64,000 nt of DNA from Girardinichthys multiradiatus (GCF_021462225.1 NC_061797.1:33568147-33632146), one strand, 5' to 3'. Counted from the first letter of the stretch, positions 14,101 to 29,100 are shown. Notes: a model not told the origin generated them from the sequence alone. Translations and numbers: made by a program.

Positions 14101-17100
14101 CAATTGTTGCCACAAATTCTTAATTAGGCCTAGGTCTGGACTTTGACTGGACCTTCCTAACACACAAATGTGCTAATCTAAAGCCTTTCATTGTTAAATG
14201 TTTGTCGCTGCTGTCTGCTGGAAGGTGAATCATCACCTTTTTCACAGAGTTGGGGGTGAGGGGTTAGCTGGGAGTTCTTAGCGTTTTGCATGTAGGCTAC
14301 AAATTTTTAATACTGGTCTAATCTGACCTGAGTAAACAAAAATTGATCCCTGCTCACTAATAAATTCATGGAAGTAATATTTTCAGAATGAAATGAATTC
14401 GAGAGTTTCCTACCTGCTGTCTCTTTCTGTGAGTAGTTAGTTCTTATATGTGAAGTTCAGTGTAACGCTCTTAAACAACCAGAACAGATACTCATCCAGC
14501 AAAATAACAGATCACACTGCACATACAAACAAGGCATCATTTAAATGACCTCTATAAAAACTAAAAAGGTTTTCCACTTGATCCGATTTAACCAACCAGT
14601 GCAAATTCACAACGAAACAAAACTGATAAAGAATAAACATTTTTACCCAGCAACATCTATCTTCTTCCTCTCCATAGCAACAAAGTTAAGACCACAGAAT
14701 GACGTATGACTTTGAGTAATTAAAAAACTTGTGCCACACAGTCAGAACAGGGAATAAATGTTCAAATTTAAAGTGAGCCCGCATAACCTCGCCCTTGATC
14801 CAGTGTTAAAAAGGTAAAACTCATGCCTTCGTCCTTATATCATCTACAAATTTTTTACTGCCTTTTCTCCACTCTTGTCTTCTTGCCTCCTATTGGGCCA
14901 TGATTTGGCTTGTTAGCCACAAAATAAAAAGATATCCTGTTAGCTGCGACGGCAGCAAAAGAGCCGCCATGGCAACAAACGACTACAGTACACTTCCAGG
15001 CAGGATTTGAGCATTTTTATTGGACGGCGGGACAGCAGGCTGGGTTTTAGTGTTCTGATAGGCAGACACAGTAACTTGGCGGGTGCATCTACTTGAGGTG
15101 ACGGGGCTAAGTTGTGTGAAAGTGGGCTGTAATTAAAAGCACGCATAAAGCTGTCAATAGTAGCTTATGACCCAGTGTAATTAGCCTAATATGATTTCTC
15201 TCTGCGGGCTGTGGTGTGCTAAACTGAACTGACTCGTCCTTGTGTGTGCTTGATACACATGCAGAGAAAGTGCAGTGGCCAGATATGAACACAGGTGGAT
15301 GGGTGAGTGAACAGCTTGATAAGTTCATGTAAAGAAGAACACATAAAACATCATAAAGTGACAGAAAACTAAGAAAGTGGTTGGAGAATAACTTTTAGGT
15401 AAAAAAACTCAGTTCTTCACTCCCTGATACAAACTATAACAGAGTACCACTGTATACTTGTGTTTATTGCCAACTCACACATAACATGTTGTCCATCCAC
15501 CTCAAACCCCCCTCCACCGTCAAATTCTCCAGGGACATGTAGCGGTCACCATTAAAAGGTCTTTCCAATACAAGCTCTGTTACCGAGCAGGCTAACAGTT
15601 AATTCGATTGGCTGGCTGGTAATCAGGAAGTGGGGTGCTCAGAGGACCCAGTGATTAATGGCTCTGTTGCTCGCTCGTCATCTCCCAAAGCTCCTCCTTC
15701 CCTCCCTCCTCATGTCATAAATTAGAAGTCTCGTAAATAAAGACAGCACCACAATCAGGCAAACTCAATCAATTACATCCGTTCTCTGGCCTCGGCTCAT
15801 ACGTCTGACAGGCAGGAATGCTAATGTTATTGTTGCTTCCAAAGGGCTAACCTGTCAATTAGAGGGCCAATGCACAAACACAACAGCATGATTATGGACT
15901 GCTCCATTTAACACCTGTCTGATTAGTTATGTGGATATGCGCTGGTGTGTCTGTGATTGTTGGAGATAATGGGTCCTGGATGAGATAGTGCTGTGGCAAG
16001 ATGGTATTGTGTTTAAGACAATGTGTTTAAAATAAATCTTACTGCAAAACCTCTAATGTGTTAGTAACTTTAGTCTTGTCTCCAAATGAGGCTCACGTCA
16101 GAATATTTACTCAGTTTTGTAGCAAATGGAGTTGTTTAAGTTTATTTGTAAACAACCCCATTTGCCTGAATTTCAAAATCTTATGTTTACCTTTTTTTTA
16201 TAGATTAACTCTTCAAAATACTCCTTTCTTTTTACCTGGTACTGGTATGCTGTGTAAGGCTGGAGTCCGCCATCTTTGAATGATGTAGAGATATTCTTAT
16301 AAACGACTGTTGCTGTACCCGTCTTGTCAGTGTCCAAGGCGCTCTGCCTGCGGTACACCTCATAATGTAGGATCCTACCATTCGACTGAGCCGGGGGGGA
16401 CCATGTGAGAAGAAAGCTTGTCCGCAGGCCGGTAGGAGGGTCAGGTGTGAGATCTAAGAGTGGCGCCGGCTGACCGGCAGGGGGAGCCTCCAGTGTGAGT
16501 ACCGAGGACCAGTCACTGGAGGAACAGCCCAGCACTGTGCAAGCCTCTACCCTTACTTCATACCTACACAGAAAAAAAATGAGATTTTTGAGATTAGGTA
16601 TGTACATGGGGAATTTCTTTTAAGGGAACAACTAATAGTTATTCTCTTTACAGATTCTCCCAAAAGGACTAAGGATCTCTGTTGCCTCTTCAGTATTACT
16701 CTGTGGTTCATAGCTGATTTTTTTCTTATTAATGTTCTCCTTGCCTGGCCTGTCAGTTTAGGTGGATAACCATGGTTTGTCATGCTCCATCCTTGGATAA
16801 TGGATTAAACTATACTCCATCAGACATTCAAATCATGGGATATTGTTTTATGACCTAACTGTGCTTTAAACCTCTCCACAACACAAATTGTTGATGCTGT
16901 TTGTTCAATAATGTTCTCTGACAAACCTTTGAAACCTTCACTGAACAGCTGGATTTATACTAAGATTAAGTTACAAGTGGACTTATACACTGCTCAAAAA
17001 AATAAAGGGAACACTCAAATAACACATCCTAGATCTGAATGAATGAAATATTCTCATTGAATACTTTGTTCTGTACAAAGTTGAATGTGCTGACAACAAA

Positions 17101-20100
17101 ATCACACAAAAATCATCCATGGAAATCAAATGTATTAACCAATGGAGGCCTGGATTTGGAGTCACACACAAAATTAAAGTGGAAAAACACACTACAGGCT
17201 GATCCAACTAAGTAATGTCCTTAAAACAAGTCAAAATGAAGCTCAGTATTGTGTGTGGCCTCCATGTGTCTGTATGACCTCCCTACAACGCCTGGGCATG
17301 CTCCTGATGAGACGGCAGATGGTCTCCTGAGGGATCTCCTCCCAGACCTGGACTAAAGCATCCACCAACTCCTGAACAGTCTGTGGTGCCACATGATGTT
17401 GGTGGATGGAGCGAGACATGATGTTCCAGATGTGCTCAATCGGATTCCGGTCTGTGGAACGGGCGGGCCGGTCCATATCTTCAGTGTCTTCATCTTGCAG
17501 GAACTGCTGACACACTCCAGCCACATGAGGTCTAGCATTGTCCTGCATTAGGAGGAACCCTGGGCCAACCGCACCAGCATATGGTCTCACAAGGGGTCTG
17601 AGGATCACATCTGGGTACCTAATGGCAGTCAGGTTACCTCTGGTGAGCACATGGAGGGCCATGCGGCCCTCCAAAGAAATGCCACCCCACACCATTACTG
17701 ACCCACTGCCAAACCGGTCATGCTGAAGGATGTTGCAGGCAGCAGATTGCTCTCCATGGTGTCTCCAGACTCTGTCACGTCTGTCACATGTGCTCAGTGT
17801 GAACCTGCTTTCATCTGTGAAGAGCACAGGGCGCCAGTGGTGAATTTGCCAATCCTGGTGTTCTCTGGCAAATGCCAAGCGTCCTGCACTGTGTTGGGCT
17901 GTGAGCACAACCACCATTTGTGGACGTTGGGCCCTCATACCATCCTCATGGAGTCGGTTTCTAACCGTTTGTGCAGACACATGCACATTTGTGGCCTGCT
18001 GGAGGTCATTTTGCAGGGCTCTGGCAGTGCTCCTCCTGTTCCTCCTTGCACAAAGGCGGAGGTAACGGGCCTGCTGCTGGGTTGTTGTCCTCCTACGGCC
18101 TCCTCCACGTCTCCTGGTGTATTGGCCTGTCTCCTGGTAGGGCCTCCAGGCTCTGGACACTACGCTGACAGACACAGCAAACCTTTCCACAGCTCGCATT
18201 GATGTGCCATCCTGGATGAGCTGCACTACCTGAGCCACTTGTGTGGGTTGTAGAGTCCGTCTCATGCTACCACGAGTGTGAAAGAACCACCAACATTCAA
18301 AAGTGACCAAAACATCAGCCAGAAAGCATAGGTACTGAGAAGTGGTCTGTGGTCCCCACCTGCAGAACCACTCCTTTATTGAGTATGTCTTGCTAATCGC
18401 CAAACATTTCCCCCTGTTGTCTATTCTATTTGCACAACATCATGTGAAATTGATTGTCAATCAGTGTTGCTTCCTAAGTGGACAGTTTGATTTCACAGAA
18501 GTTTGATTTACTTGGAGTTATATTGTGTTGTTTAAGTGTTACCTTTATTTTTTTGAGCAGTGTACAGGTCCTTCTCAAAATATTAGCATATTGTGATAAA
18601 GTTCATTATTTTCCATAATGTCATGATGAAAATTTAACATTCATATATTTTAGATTCATTGCACACTAACTGAAATATTTCAGGTCTTTTATTGTCTTAA
18701 TACGGATGATTTTGGCATACAGCTCATGAAAGCCCAAAATTCCTATCTCACAAAATTAGCATATCATTAAAAGGGTCTCTAAACGAGCTATGAACCTTAT
18801 CATCTGAATCAACGAGTTAACTCTAAACACCTGCAAAAGATTCCTGAGGCCTTTAAAACTCCCATCCTGGTTCATCACTCAAAGCCCCAATCATGGGTAA
18901 GACTGCCGACCTGACTGCTGTCCAGAAGGCCACTATTGACACCCTCAAGCAAGAGGGTAAGACACAGAAAGACATTTCTGAACGAATAGGCTGTTCCCAG
19001 AGTGCTGTATCAAGGCACCTCAGTGGGAAGTCTGTGGGAAGGAAAAAGTGTGGCAGAAAACGCTGCACAACGAGAAGAGGTGACCGGACCCTGAGGAAGA
19101 TTGTGGAGAAGGGCCAATTCCAGACCTTGGGGGACCTGCGGAAGCAGTGGACTGAGTCTGGAGTAGAAACATCCAGAGCCACTGTGCACAGGCGTGTGCA
19201 GGAAATGGGCTACAGGTGCCGCATTCCCCAGACCTGGGCTACAGAGAAGCAGCACTGGACTGTTGCTCAGTGGTCCAAAGTACTTTTTTCGGATGAAAGC
19301 AAATTCTGCATGTCATTCAGAAATCAAGGTGCCAGAGTCTGGAGGAAGACTGGGGAGAAGGAAATGCCAAAATGCCAGAAGTCCAGTGTCAAGTACCCAC
19401 AGTCAGTGATGGTCTGGGGTGCCGTGTCAGCTGCTGGTGTTGGTCCACTGTGTTTTATCAAGGGCAGGGTCAATGCAGCTAGCTATCAGGAGATTTTGGA
19501 GCACTTCATGCTTCCATCTGCTGAAAAGCTTTATGGAGATGAAGATTTCATTTTTCAGCACGACCTGGCACCTGCTCACAGTGCCAAAACCACTGGTAAA
19601 TGGTTTACTGACCATGGTATCACTGTGCTCAATTGGCCTGCCAACTCTCCTGACCAGAACCCCATAGAGAATCTGTGGGATATTGTGAAAAGAACGTTGA
19701 GAGACTCAAGACCCAACACTCTGGATGAGCTAAAGGCCGCTATCGAAGCATCCTGAGCCTCCATAAGACCTCAGCAGTGCCACAGGCTGATTGCCTCCAT
19801 GCCACGCCGCATTGAAGCAGTCATTTCTGCAAACGGATTCCCGACCAAGTATTGAGTGCATAACTGTACATGATTATTTGAAGGTTGACGTTTTTTGTAT
19901 TAAAAACACTTTTCTTTTATTGGTCTGATGAAATATGCTAATTTTGTGAGATAGGAATTTTGGGTTTTCATGAGCTGTATGCCAAAATCATCCGTATTAA
20001 GACAATAAAAGACCTGAAATATTTCAGTTAGTGTGCAATGAATCTAAAATATATGAATGTTAAATTTTCATCATGACATTATGGAAAATAATGAACTTTA

Positions 20101-23100
20101 TCACAATATGCTAATATTTTGAGAAGGACCTGTATGTTTGTCACACTTCACTTCACCACTTTTATTTCTAAATAATTGTGAAAATCAGGTATCCTTTTCC
20201 GTCCACAGTTATGCACTGCTTTTTAAAGCATTGTGATCACATGAAGTCCCCCAAAAATGCATTGAATTTGTTGTTGCAATACGATAAAATGTAAAGTGAG
20301 CAAGATCATGAGGTCACATTTGTAAGTGAGATTTAAAAAAACAGCGAGGAGTGAAGTGGAAAAGCAGAGAAAAGGCCAGTAGATAGACGAAAGGTCATCA
20401 AAGAGAGAGAGAGTGTGCAGGTGTCCTTAAGGTAATAAGGCTGATGAGTTTTTTTCTTTTTTTATCTGAGTCTTATCACCACATGCACAGGTTTAGACAT
20501 ACTCTGCTGCAGATACAGATACCCCGACATGTTCAGTACACACCGGAACATAAACACCACTCCACATGCATATGTGCCTCTATGCATAAATTTAAATAAA
20601 CTACTGTCTTTGAAAGTGGAAAAAGCGGAATCACTGACAGAAATCTTTTCTGACTGACCTACGGTAAGGGCTCAGCCCCCGCAGAATGATTTGTTTGTCA
20701 GAAAAGACACTATGCTCTGGAGTGAAGACAGCACTGGTGATGTTAAGCTGGACTGGATCTCTCAGATACACAGCGTAGCTCACAATCTGTCCATTAGGTC
20801 GAGCTGGTGTCTGCCACTCTACTCTAACCTGGTAAGAAAAAGGACATAACATCTTCAAAACTGTTCAATGACAGCTTCTAGAGTTCTTGATTCAGGTCAA
20901 TTTAAAAAGATTGACCCACCTGGGTTGCCTCCAGTGATGTTAGGGTTGGGAGACCCACACCAGATGGGGCTGATGGATGAGACTTTGCTGTGGCTACCTC
21001 ACTGCTGACAGTGCCTCTACTGTTGTTGGCTCTGACAACATAGCTGTATTCCATGCTTGGCTGAAGAGTGAAGTCATGATAATGGGTGTCTGTGCCAACG
21101 TAGATAACTTCACCATCTCTGCAGAGCTCATATCCAGTGATGATCCCATTAGGATGATTGGGTGGTCTCCAGGTAATCTCAACGGACTCTGGGCCAGTAA
21201 CCTTGTAATATATAGTTGAAGATAAAATACATAAAATGGGGTAATGACTTGGTAAAGGGGAGAAACTACTTTTTAGTGACATCAACAAAATCAGCCAAAA
21301 CATAATAATGAATTATGAATGAAAATTTAAAAACATTGTTCGTGCAAAAATCAAACTTACACATGACCACTACACTTGTTTAACTGATTTTTCAATGCTA
21401 CTGTTAACAGTAAAGATGAACAAACCCTCAAATTTAATGTACTTTATTCACCACAGATTTAAAAATTTGTTGAAATTCCAAGGTGGAGATAAAATCCACC
21501 TTAAGAGTAGGGGCTGCCAGGTGTGTCGGGGGAGCTTCCTCAGTAACTACGGTTCTTGTGTTGCTGGTAGTGCAGCCACCTCTGGTACAAGCCAACAGAA
21601 CCAGTTGATAGGATGTATGTGGCTGCAGGTCTGACAGCGCTGTGTTGAGGTCTCTCCCACGATAAGCCTCTTTGTTGTTCATTTTCAGGACATATACTGT
21701 CACCTCTCCATTCTGCATCAGCGGTTTAACCCATGAAATGTTTACATGATCAGATGTTATGGCATCAACTGTGGGGGCTTCCACCATCACAGGTGGGGCC
21801 TCTAGTGTTGTGATGTTGGTCTGTGGGCTGGTTATACATCCCTCTGAGGTGCAGGCTGTCACTGAATAGCTATAAGAAAAAAAAAAGAAGTGAAAACTTT
21901 CTGTTTTTTTGTGTCTATTTTCTAAAATATCTGATAAGCAAATGAGAGATCACAAGTTGATGGAAACAAAAGACACGAATACCTATATGTTGAAAATGGC
22001 TGAAGGTCTTCATCTGTGTAGGTCAAGACAGTTGGGTCAAAACTGAATGAGAAACTAACATTATTTCTATGTATCCTGTAGGACTGTAGAACCCCGTTTG
22101 GCTCCAAAGGAGGAGCCCAGGACACCACCACCTCGCTGGGCCGGTCCTGGACGTGACGCACTGTTGGAGAGGCTAGGCCACGAGGAGGGGCTTGTCTGGT
22201 TGTTACAGTTACCCAGGGGCTACAGGTGTGTCCCGCTGTGTTGTGAGTACAGACGCTAAACTCGTACTGGGTCCAGGGACACAAACCAGTTACTGTGTAG
22301 GAGAAGGATTCAGCTTTCTGTGGGGATGTTTCTGTGAAGAGCACCTGTGGAAGGCATGATGGATGATCAAGGTGGGTGCTTCAATAAAAAAAAAAAACTT
22401 ATTTTAAATAAAAATAAACTGTGCAAAAGCATGTTCTTTTTGATGGAACTGCATGTTTATTAACTATGAGAGTAAAATCAAAGCCTTAAGTTATTTTTTC
22501 CGGCAAACGTTAAATTGATTAAAGTGATTCTTGCCAATATTTCACCTACCTTTGCCCCATCAGTATCCTCTTTATTAATTCCTAACCTCCTCCTCTCCTC
22601 CAAACTCCTTCCAAGCAGAGAATATTTTCCAATTGGCCCATTGGGTTGTGAGGGAGGGTCCCAAGTAAACGACACATGGTCAGAGCCGACCGAAAGAGGC
22701 CTGGGGGGCAGCTGGGAAGCAGGTGGTGCAGCTGCCGTGGTGATGTGCTGAAGAGGGGTGTGCGCGCAACCTGCCTTGGTACAGGCTTCAAGAGTCAGAG
22801 AGTAAACAGTCCAAGGCTCCAAACGACGAAACAGGAAACTCCGCGTTAGGCCACTGAACTCCAGGTTCCCCTCACTGTACAAATTATACATCTAGATGGA
22901 CGAATATGGGAAAGAAAACAGTCAAGGAGGATTTTCAGATGGGACCCTAAGGACACTGGACACATGTTTGTTTGAGTTGTTTAGCGGTCACAACGTGTAC
23001 GTAGTATTGTTAAAGTACTTGCAGATTATATAAAGACATGTTAGAAATAACAGCTATAATGAACTACAAGGGGTAATTAAAACAAAATCTATATGTTGCC

Positions 23101-26100
23101 ACTGTGATGATCTCAACCTCACCTTTAGTCTGTGATTTTGTCACATCTCTTGCATAGGGTTGTCAAAATAATCAAGATTTCAATATAATACTAAAATAAT
23201 ACATTCTTTAAAGACACTCATGCACATCCAAACACATACCAAATTAGCTTTTTTCATTTTCCCAAGTTGGCACACAACTTCACACAGCCCCGCTGCAGAC
23301 AGTGAGCTGCTGCTAGAAGTTTAAAACTCCACTAACTTGGCAAGCAGGGCCAGAGGGGTGCCTGTGCGAACACCTTCAGTTAAAAAGGCAAACGCAAATG
23401 TACTCTTTGGAGGTTTTTTGCCTATGAGGCAGACTAATAGGAAAAGCTGCCAAAAAGCCCTGATACTATGCTACAAAACTCTACAACCTGCAGCATCTTA
23501 AAGACAGATGCTTTATGGACCAGGCCATTATGTGCACTGTAAAAAAAACAACTTTTTTTGTATCAAACAGATTCTTAATATACATTTTCTTCTAAATCTT
23601 AATTGCTTTCTTCTTAATGGTTCTGCCATATTTAATACAATTAAAATATTGTCACACGGCAATTGGTAATTGGTTTTTATGCTTTTCTATGCATTTCTAT
23701 GCATTTAAAAAAAGGTTACTGAGATACTGAAAATGTGATATTTGTGAATTTGTTTGTGTTGTGACAACCCTGGTTATGATCAGTACCCTGATGACTCCAT
23801 TTGGAGCATGTGGCTCATCCCAGCTGAGCAGCAATGCTCTGCCCTCCTCTCTCTGCTCCACTGTGAAGTTCCCCAGGCCGGTCGGAGAAGCCTCCAGGGT
23901 CATGACCTCCACCCATGGACTGGAAACGCTGCCTGAAGGGGTACAAAACAATCAGACTCACTCGTGGTTATCTTACTATTCAGTTCCTATGTTTAAATTT
24001 CCTTCATTTTATTTTCCAAACTACCTGCCCCATTCACAGCTTCCACACAGAAACTGTACTGGCTGTATGGGTCAAGACCAAAGACTGCTGCCTCCAACAC
24101 TGAACCCTGAGACACAGAAAACATGTTACAGAACATTGATTCTCAAATTGTGGCACAAGTAATGCTACCTGGGTTGACTTTAGTGGTATTCAAAACAATT
24201 TTTGGCACAATGTTTTTAACACAACTAAAACTAACTTTAAAGTCGAGCTATTGTAAACCTACCAACACTCAAAAAGATGTGTTGTTTAAGCACATTGATC
24301 TTTGCTTCATTAAAAACATTTAAACACAGAAGTGTATTTCTCAGCATGTTACCCTGAATGACTTATTAACACTTTCTGATACTTTTTCAAACTTGAAATT
24401 TGGAAATTTTAACTTTTAAGTAAAAAATTTATATTTATGATGGTATAACACAAAGCCGTAGTTCTGTTATATTACTATTTTGAAATCTGGTATTCAGAAA
24501 ACCTGATATTTAAATAATTTTTACTTGTTATAAATTGGATATATATGAAAAGTTGGCTTTACGACAAGAATGATTGAGCAAAAGTAAAAAGGCAATAGAG
24601 AAAAACTGATGGTGAAGTGGGTGAATGCCAACATGACAGCCAGCCAGAGGACATTAGTTACACACTCAAATCCTGTGTGAACAAAAACAGTGCATCAGCC
24701 ATTTAAAGCAGAATGAAAAAGAACAATGAAAACTAAGATGACATAACATGGGATTTGTGATATCAATGTTTCAACATACAGGCTCTGCCATGGTCAAGGA
24801 AGAAACACATGCCAGAGTAGCAGAGATAGAGTGAGCAACGTGAAAAGCAAATGGCTTTCCCTAGTGGGTGAATTCAAAGCTTCCAGATTAAGTATTTATG
24901 TCGAACATGCACCATTTCATATCACATACACAAACACACAAAACCAGGGTGTATGCCAGTAGCTTTAGGCAGTGGGACCCAGCCCAACACCCTGGCAGAT
25001 GCAGGAAAAGTGTGTATGCAAGCGTGATAGACAGAAAACACCATTTACTAATTGATAAGAGGCACACTGTTGTTTGAAAAGGCCCTGGCGTGCGATGACA
25101 TGGAAGTCTGGGAGCACTAGGCTCCAGGATGTAGAATTTATACCCTGTCTTTGTGTTTGCCTATAACTGGGAGCTCCGAAGCAGCTATGAGAGTGATGTC
25201 TCTGCGTCTGAACGCATTTGTGTGAATGTGTAACACAGGAGGGTATGCTTCTTTCAAGTGTTGAGTCTGCAGATCAAATTTTGCTTGCACATAATGGAGC
25301 ATATGTAAAGAGATTAACTGGTAACCCACTTCAATGCAACTGCAGCAGGATCAAAAAGGCTCAAATTTTCACTGAATCAAATGAAATCCCTGACAAATCA
25401 CCGTGGCGTGGCATCAAGGCTGAAATGTCGGAACAACAACCAGAATGCATGTACTTGCTATATTCATGTCTGGAAGCCAACATATTTTTCATTCACAGTG
25501 AAACGGGATTAATAAGCCCCTAGACACCTAGACACAAGCTAAATCCTCCTGCAAATCACAGCACTTCTCACTAAAAGAGGGAGGGAGGGCCACAATGACA
25601 ATGGATTTGGAGAGAGGATAAAAAAAGAGAACGTGCGGAGGGAGTGCAAAAAAGAAGGTAAACAATTGCATGTTAGCAAGGCAACACAGGGCAGACAGTT
25701 AGGAAAGACTTATAACTAAAAGTAAGATGTGAGTTAGTTAATAACTGATGAAACAAATAAAAAAATGAAGAGATGGGGGAGAGAGAAAAGTGAACCAAAG
25801 AAGGAGGAGGCTAAAGCTGCAGAAAAAAAAAAAAGATAGATGTGGCAAAAGGGAAAGACGGATTAAGTGAGCCAGAATGAGAGATCTCTCTACCTTAAAA
25901 GCCAGTGAAATATGTGAGGCATGTGGCCTATAAAGCGGTTAACATATGCACATTGTCAATAGCAGCATCTGGCGCTGGCAGATTTTATAGGAGCATGGAG
26001 ACTCTGCTACATGCCTCTAGATGGCAATACATTCAAACACTTTATCACTGAAACACACCGCATTAACAGGCTGCTTTCTGCAACACAGACACACACACAA

Positions 26101-29100
26101 CAATCAAGGACTGACCGTGAAATCCACACACACAAGCAGGTGACCAGACTGGTATTAAATGCCGGTGAAATACACAACTATTACACTGCATTAACACCTC
26201 ACACAATAACTATTCCACTCTACATTCCACTCTACATACACACACTCCTGTTCAGAGCATACATAACGAAACAATCAATGCACGTATCAAGGAATGGGAG
26301 AATTTGTTGTTAACACTTACAAACATAAAAAATAAAAAGGAGGAAAAGCCGTAGTTAACTAGGTTAAACCAAGAAAAAACACTGGGAGGACAACCTACTA
26401 TCTATACATTTTCTATCATGTTTACCATAAGCTCACTCTGATTTGTTAGATTAAAGTGACAGAGCTGTAAATTTGAGTTTTCTTTGTTTTTGTCTAGTTT
26501 TGGGTTTGTGCCCAGAGTCTGCATAAGATTATATGGGGACTAAACGGAATTTGATTTGAGAATTGTCGCATTACCATGAGTCACTATCAGCCAGCTAATA
26601 TACCATATTGCCAAATTATTTGTCTATTTCTACATGTATATGACCATTGATAACATCCCATTCTTAATCTATAAGCTCCAATTTGTTGATGGACCCACCG
26701 TTGCCAGCAATAGCAACTTTAACTATTTGTAAACATCTCCACAATGTTTAAGAATGTGTTCATAGTTAGATGAGAAAATCAGAATTGCAGCCTCCACTCC
26801 AATTCTTCCAGTGTTCAAGAAGGTTGAGGTCAGGACTCTGTGTAAGCCAGTCAAGTTTCTCCTCACCAAACTTTATACACCTGCAGCCATGGAAGTCATT
26901 GTAACACCGAAATTAATTGGTGGTGTGACTTGATACTTTTGGCAATATATCTATCTCCTTTATATCATCCATGTATAAACCTGGCACATGTAGGCAACCA
27001 TCTGCCTAGATAGTATGCCTGAAATGCTGTGACAGGACACAGAAAAAAGAAACATCCATGTATAAACATTTTTGCATAAAACATCTTACATTATAATTAA
27101 AAACTGGAAAATATAATTTAGCCAACATCATCACATGATTTGACTCCAGTAAGAAATCTGTGTTGCTTGAATGAGTCAATTTATATGTATTTAAAGAATA
27201 TTGATTAGTTACACACACAGTGATATATTTCAAGTATTTAATTATGTTAATTATGATGAATACGTCTTACAACTAATTAAAAGCCAAATTTCAGTTTCTC
27301 AATAAATTAAAATATTACCAAAGAACAATAATAAAGGATTTTTCAGAACAGAAATGTTGGCTTTATGAAAAGTATGTAATGTACAGTATGTGCTGCAGTT
27401 CACACTAAATCTACACCAAATTCTTAAATGAGCTTTGCTTCACGATCCTCAGAAGGCTGCGGCTATCCCTGTTGCTTGTACACCTCTTTCCAACACAGTT
27501 TTTCCTTCCACTTAATTTTTCATTCACTCTGTGAACAGCCAACTTATTTAACAATGTTTTCGGCCTACCCTCCCTGTGAAGTGTGTCAATAACTACTTGA
27601 TTTCAACTAGAAATCTTCCCCATAATTATGGAGGCCGTAAAATGGCCACGACACAACATTTTCCACTGGTAATATTATTTTATTCTGAGAAACCAAAGTT
27701 TGGATTTTCATTACCTATAAGCTATACTCATCAAAATGCAACAAAAATTCACTTGTAATATATCATTCAATGTGTAATGAATCAATATAGCAAAACTGTA
27801 AAATTTTCAGTCAGTCAGTCATTTTCTACCGCTTATTCCATAGTGGGTCGCGGGGAGCTGGTGCCTATCTCCAGCAGTCTATGGGCGAGAGGCGGGGTAC
27901 ACCCTGGACAGGTTGCCAGTCCATCGCAGGGCAACACACAAACAACTACGCACACACTCATTCATACACCTAAAGGCAATTTAGAGAGACCAATTAACCT
28001 AACAGGCATGTCTTTGGACTGTGGGAGGAAGCCGGAGTACCCAGTGAGAACCCACGCATGCACGGGGAGAACATGCAAACTCCATACAGAAAGACCCCCG
28101 GCCGGGAATCGAACCCAGGACCTTCTTGCTGCAAGGTAACAGTGCTACCAACTGTGCCACCGTGTTAAATTTTCAGTCAGTCAGTCAGTCAGTCATTTTC
28201 TACCGTTTATTCCATAGTGGGTCACGGGGGAGCTGGTGCCTATCTCCAGCAGTCTATGGGCGAGAGGCGGGGTACACCCTGGACAGGTTGCCAGTCCATC
28301 GCAGGGCAACACACAAACAACCATACACACACTCATTCACACCTAAGGGCAATTTAGAGTTACCAATTAACCTAACAGGCATGTCTTTGGACTGTGGGAG
28401 GAAGCCGGAGTACCCGGTGAGAACCCACGCATGCATGGGGAGAACATGCAAACTCCATGCAGAAAGACCCCAGGTTGGGAATCGAACCCAGGACCTTCTT
28501 GCTGCAAGGCAACAGTGCTACCAACTGCGCCACCGTGCAGCCCTGTTAAATTTTCAATTAAAATAAATTAACTTTGGGCACAGCGATGATGGTGTAGGGG
28601 TTAAGCATGCAACCATATGCAGAGGCTACAGTCCTCGAAGCGGCTGTCCCGGGTTCGAGTCCCGGACCCCTACCCCTCTTTCCTGTCTACCTACTGTCAA
28701 AAATAATAAATAAATAAAGGCCAGTAGTGCCGAAAAAATATATTTTTTAAAATAAATTAACTTTGAGGCTATAATTTATTGAGATGAACTTAGATATACT
28801 GGGATAACATTTTTTTTTAGCATGTTGATAAAAAAAAAAGATGGTTTTAGAGAAAGTCTGTTGTGGTTTACAGAGCTCACATTGATATTGGCTTATCAGA
28901 GGTGAAAGGGTGAAAGTTATTTGTATCAATATGGTTTACCAAGCTAATAATCACAACAAAAAACCACTTTATCTCCACATTTGACATAAAAGCTGTGGCT
29001 ACCGTAGAAAACAGCCTTCATAAATGATGTTTTCTTTCCTGTTAGGCCTTTTTCTGAGGGAAAAAATGGCCAGCTTATAAAGTCCACATTAGGAGCTGCA

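Larger units (their letters stand above)
27205..28800 (+). mobile_element. Decayed Tc1 element carrying nested insertions
   Basis: The left part (27205-27809) and right part (about 28766-28800) match the ends of the decayed Tc1 family also seen at 5.2, 10.5 and 55.1 kb (atatttcaagtatttaatta at the left, attgagatgaactta at the right). The interior holds a tandem pair of dispersed repeats and a SINE. No transposase frame survives. Confidence 0.6.

Noticed and set aside
17538..18202. Plus-strand open frames of 60-160 residues
   Set aside because: They lie exactly opposite the copy C transposase and show no domain of their own; they are antisense shadows.
28577..28680. tRNA gene suggested by ggttcgagtcc and an A-box-like motif
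   Set aside because: The surrounding 17-bp target duplication, AT-rich tail and a second dispersed copy with a 15-bp duplication show it is a tRNA-derived SINE.
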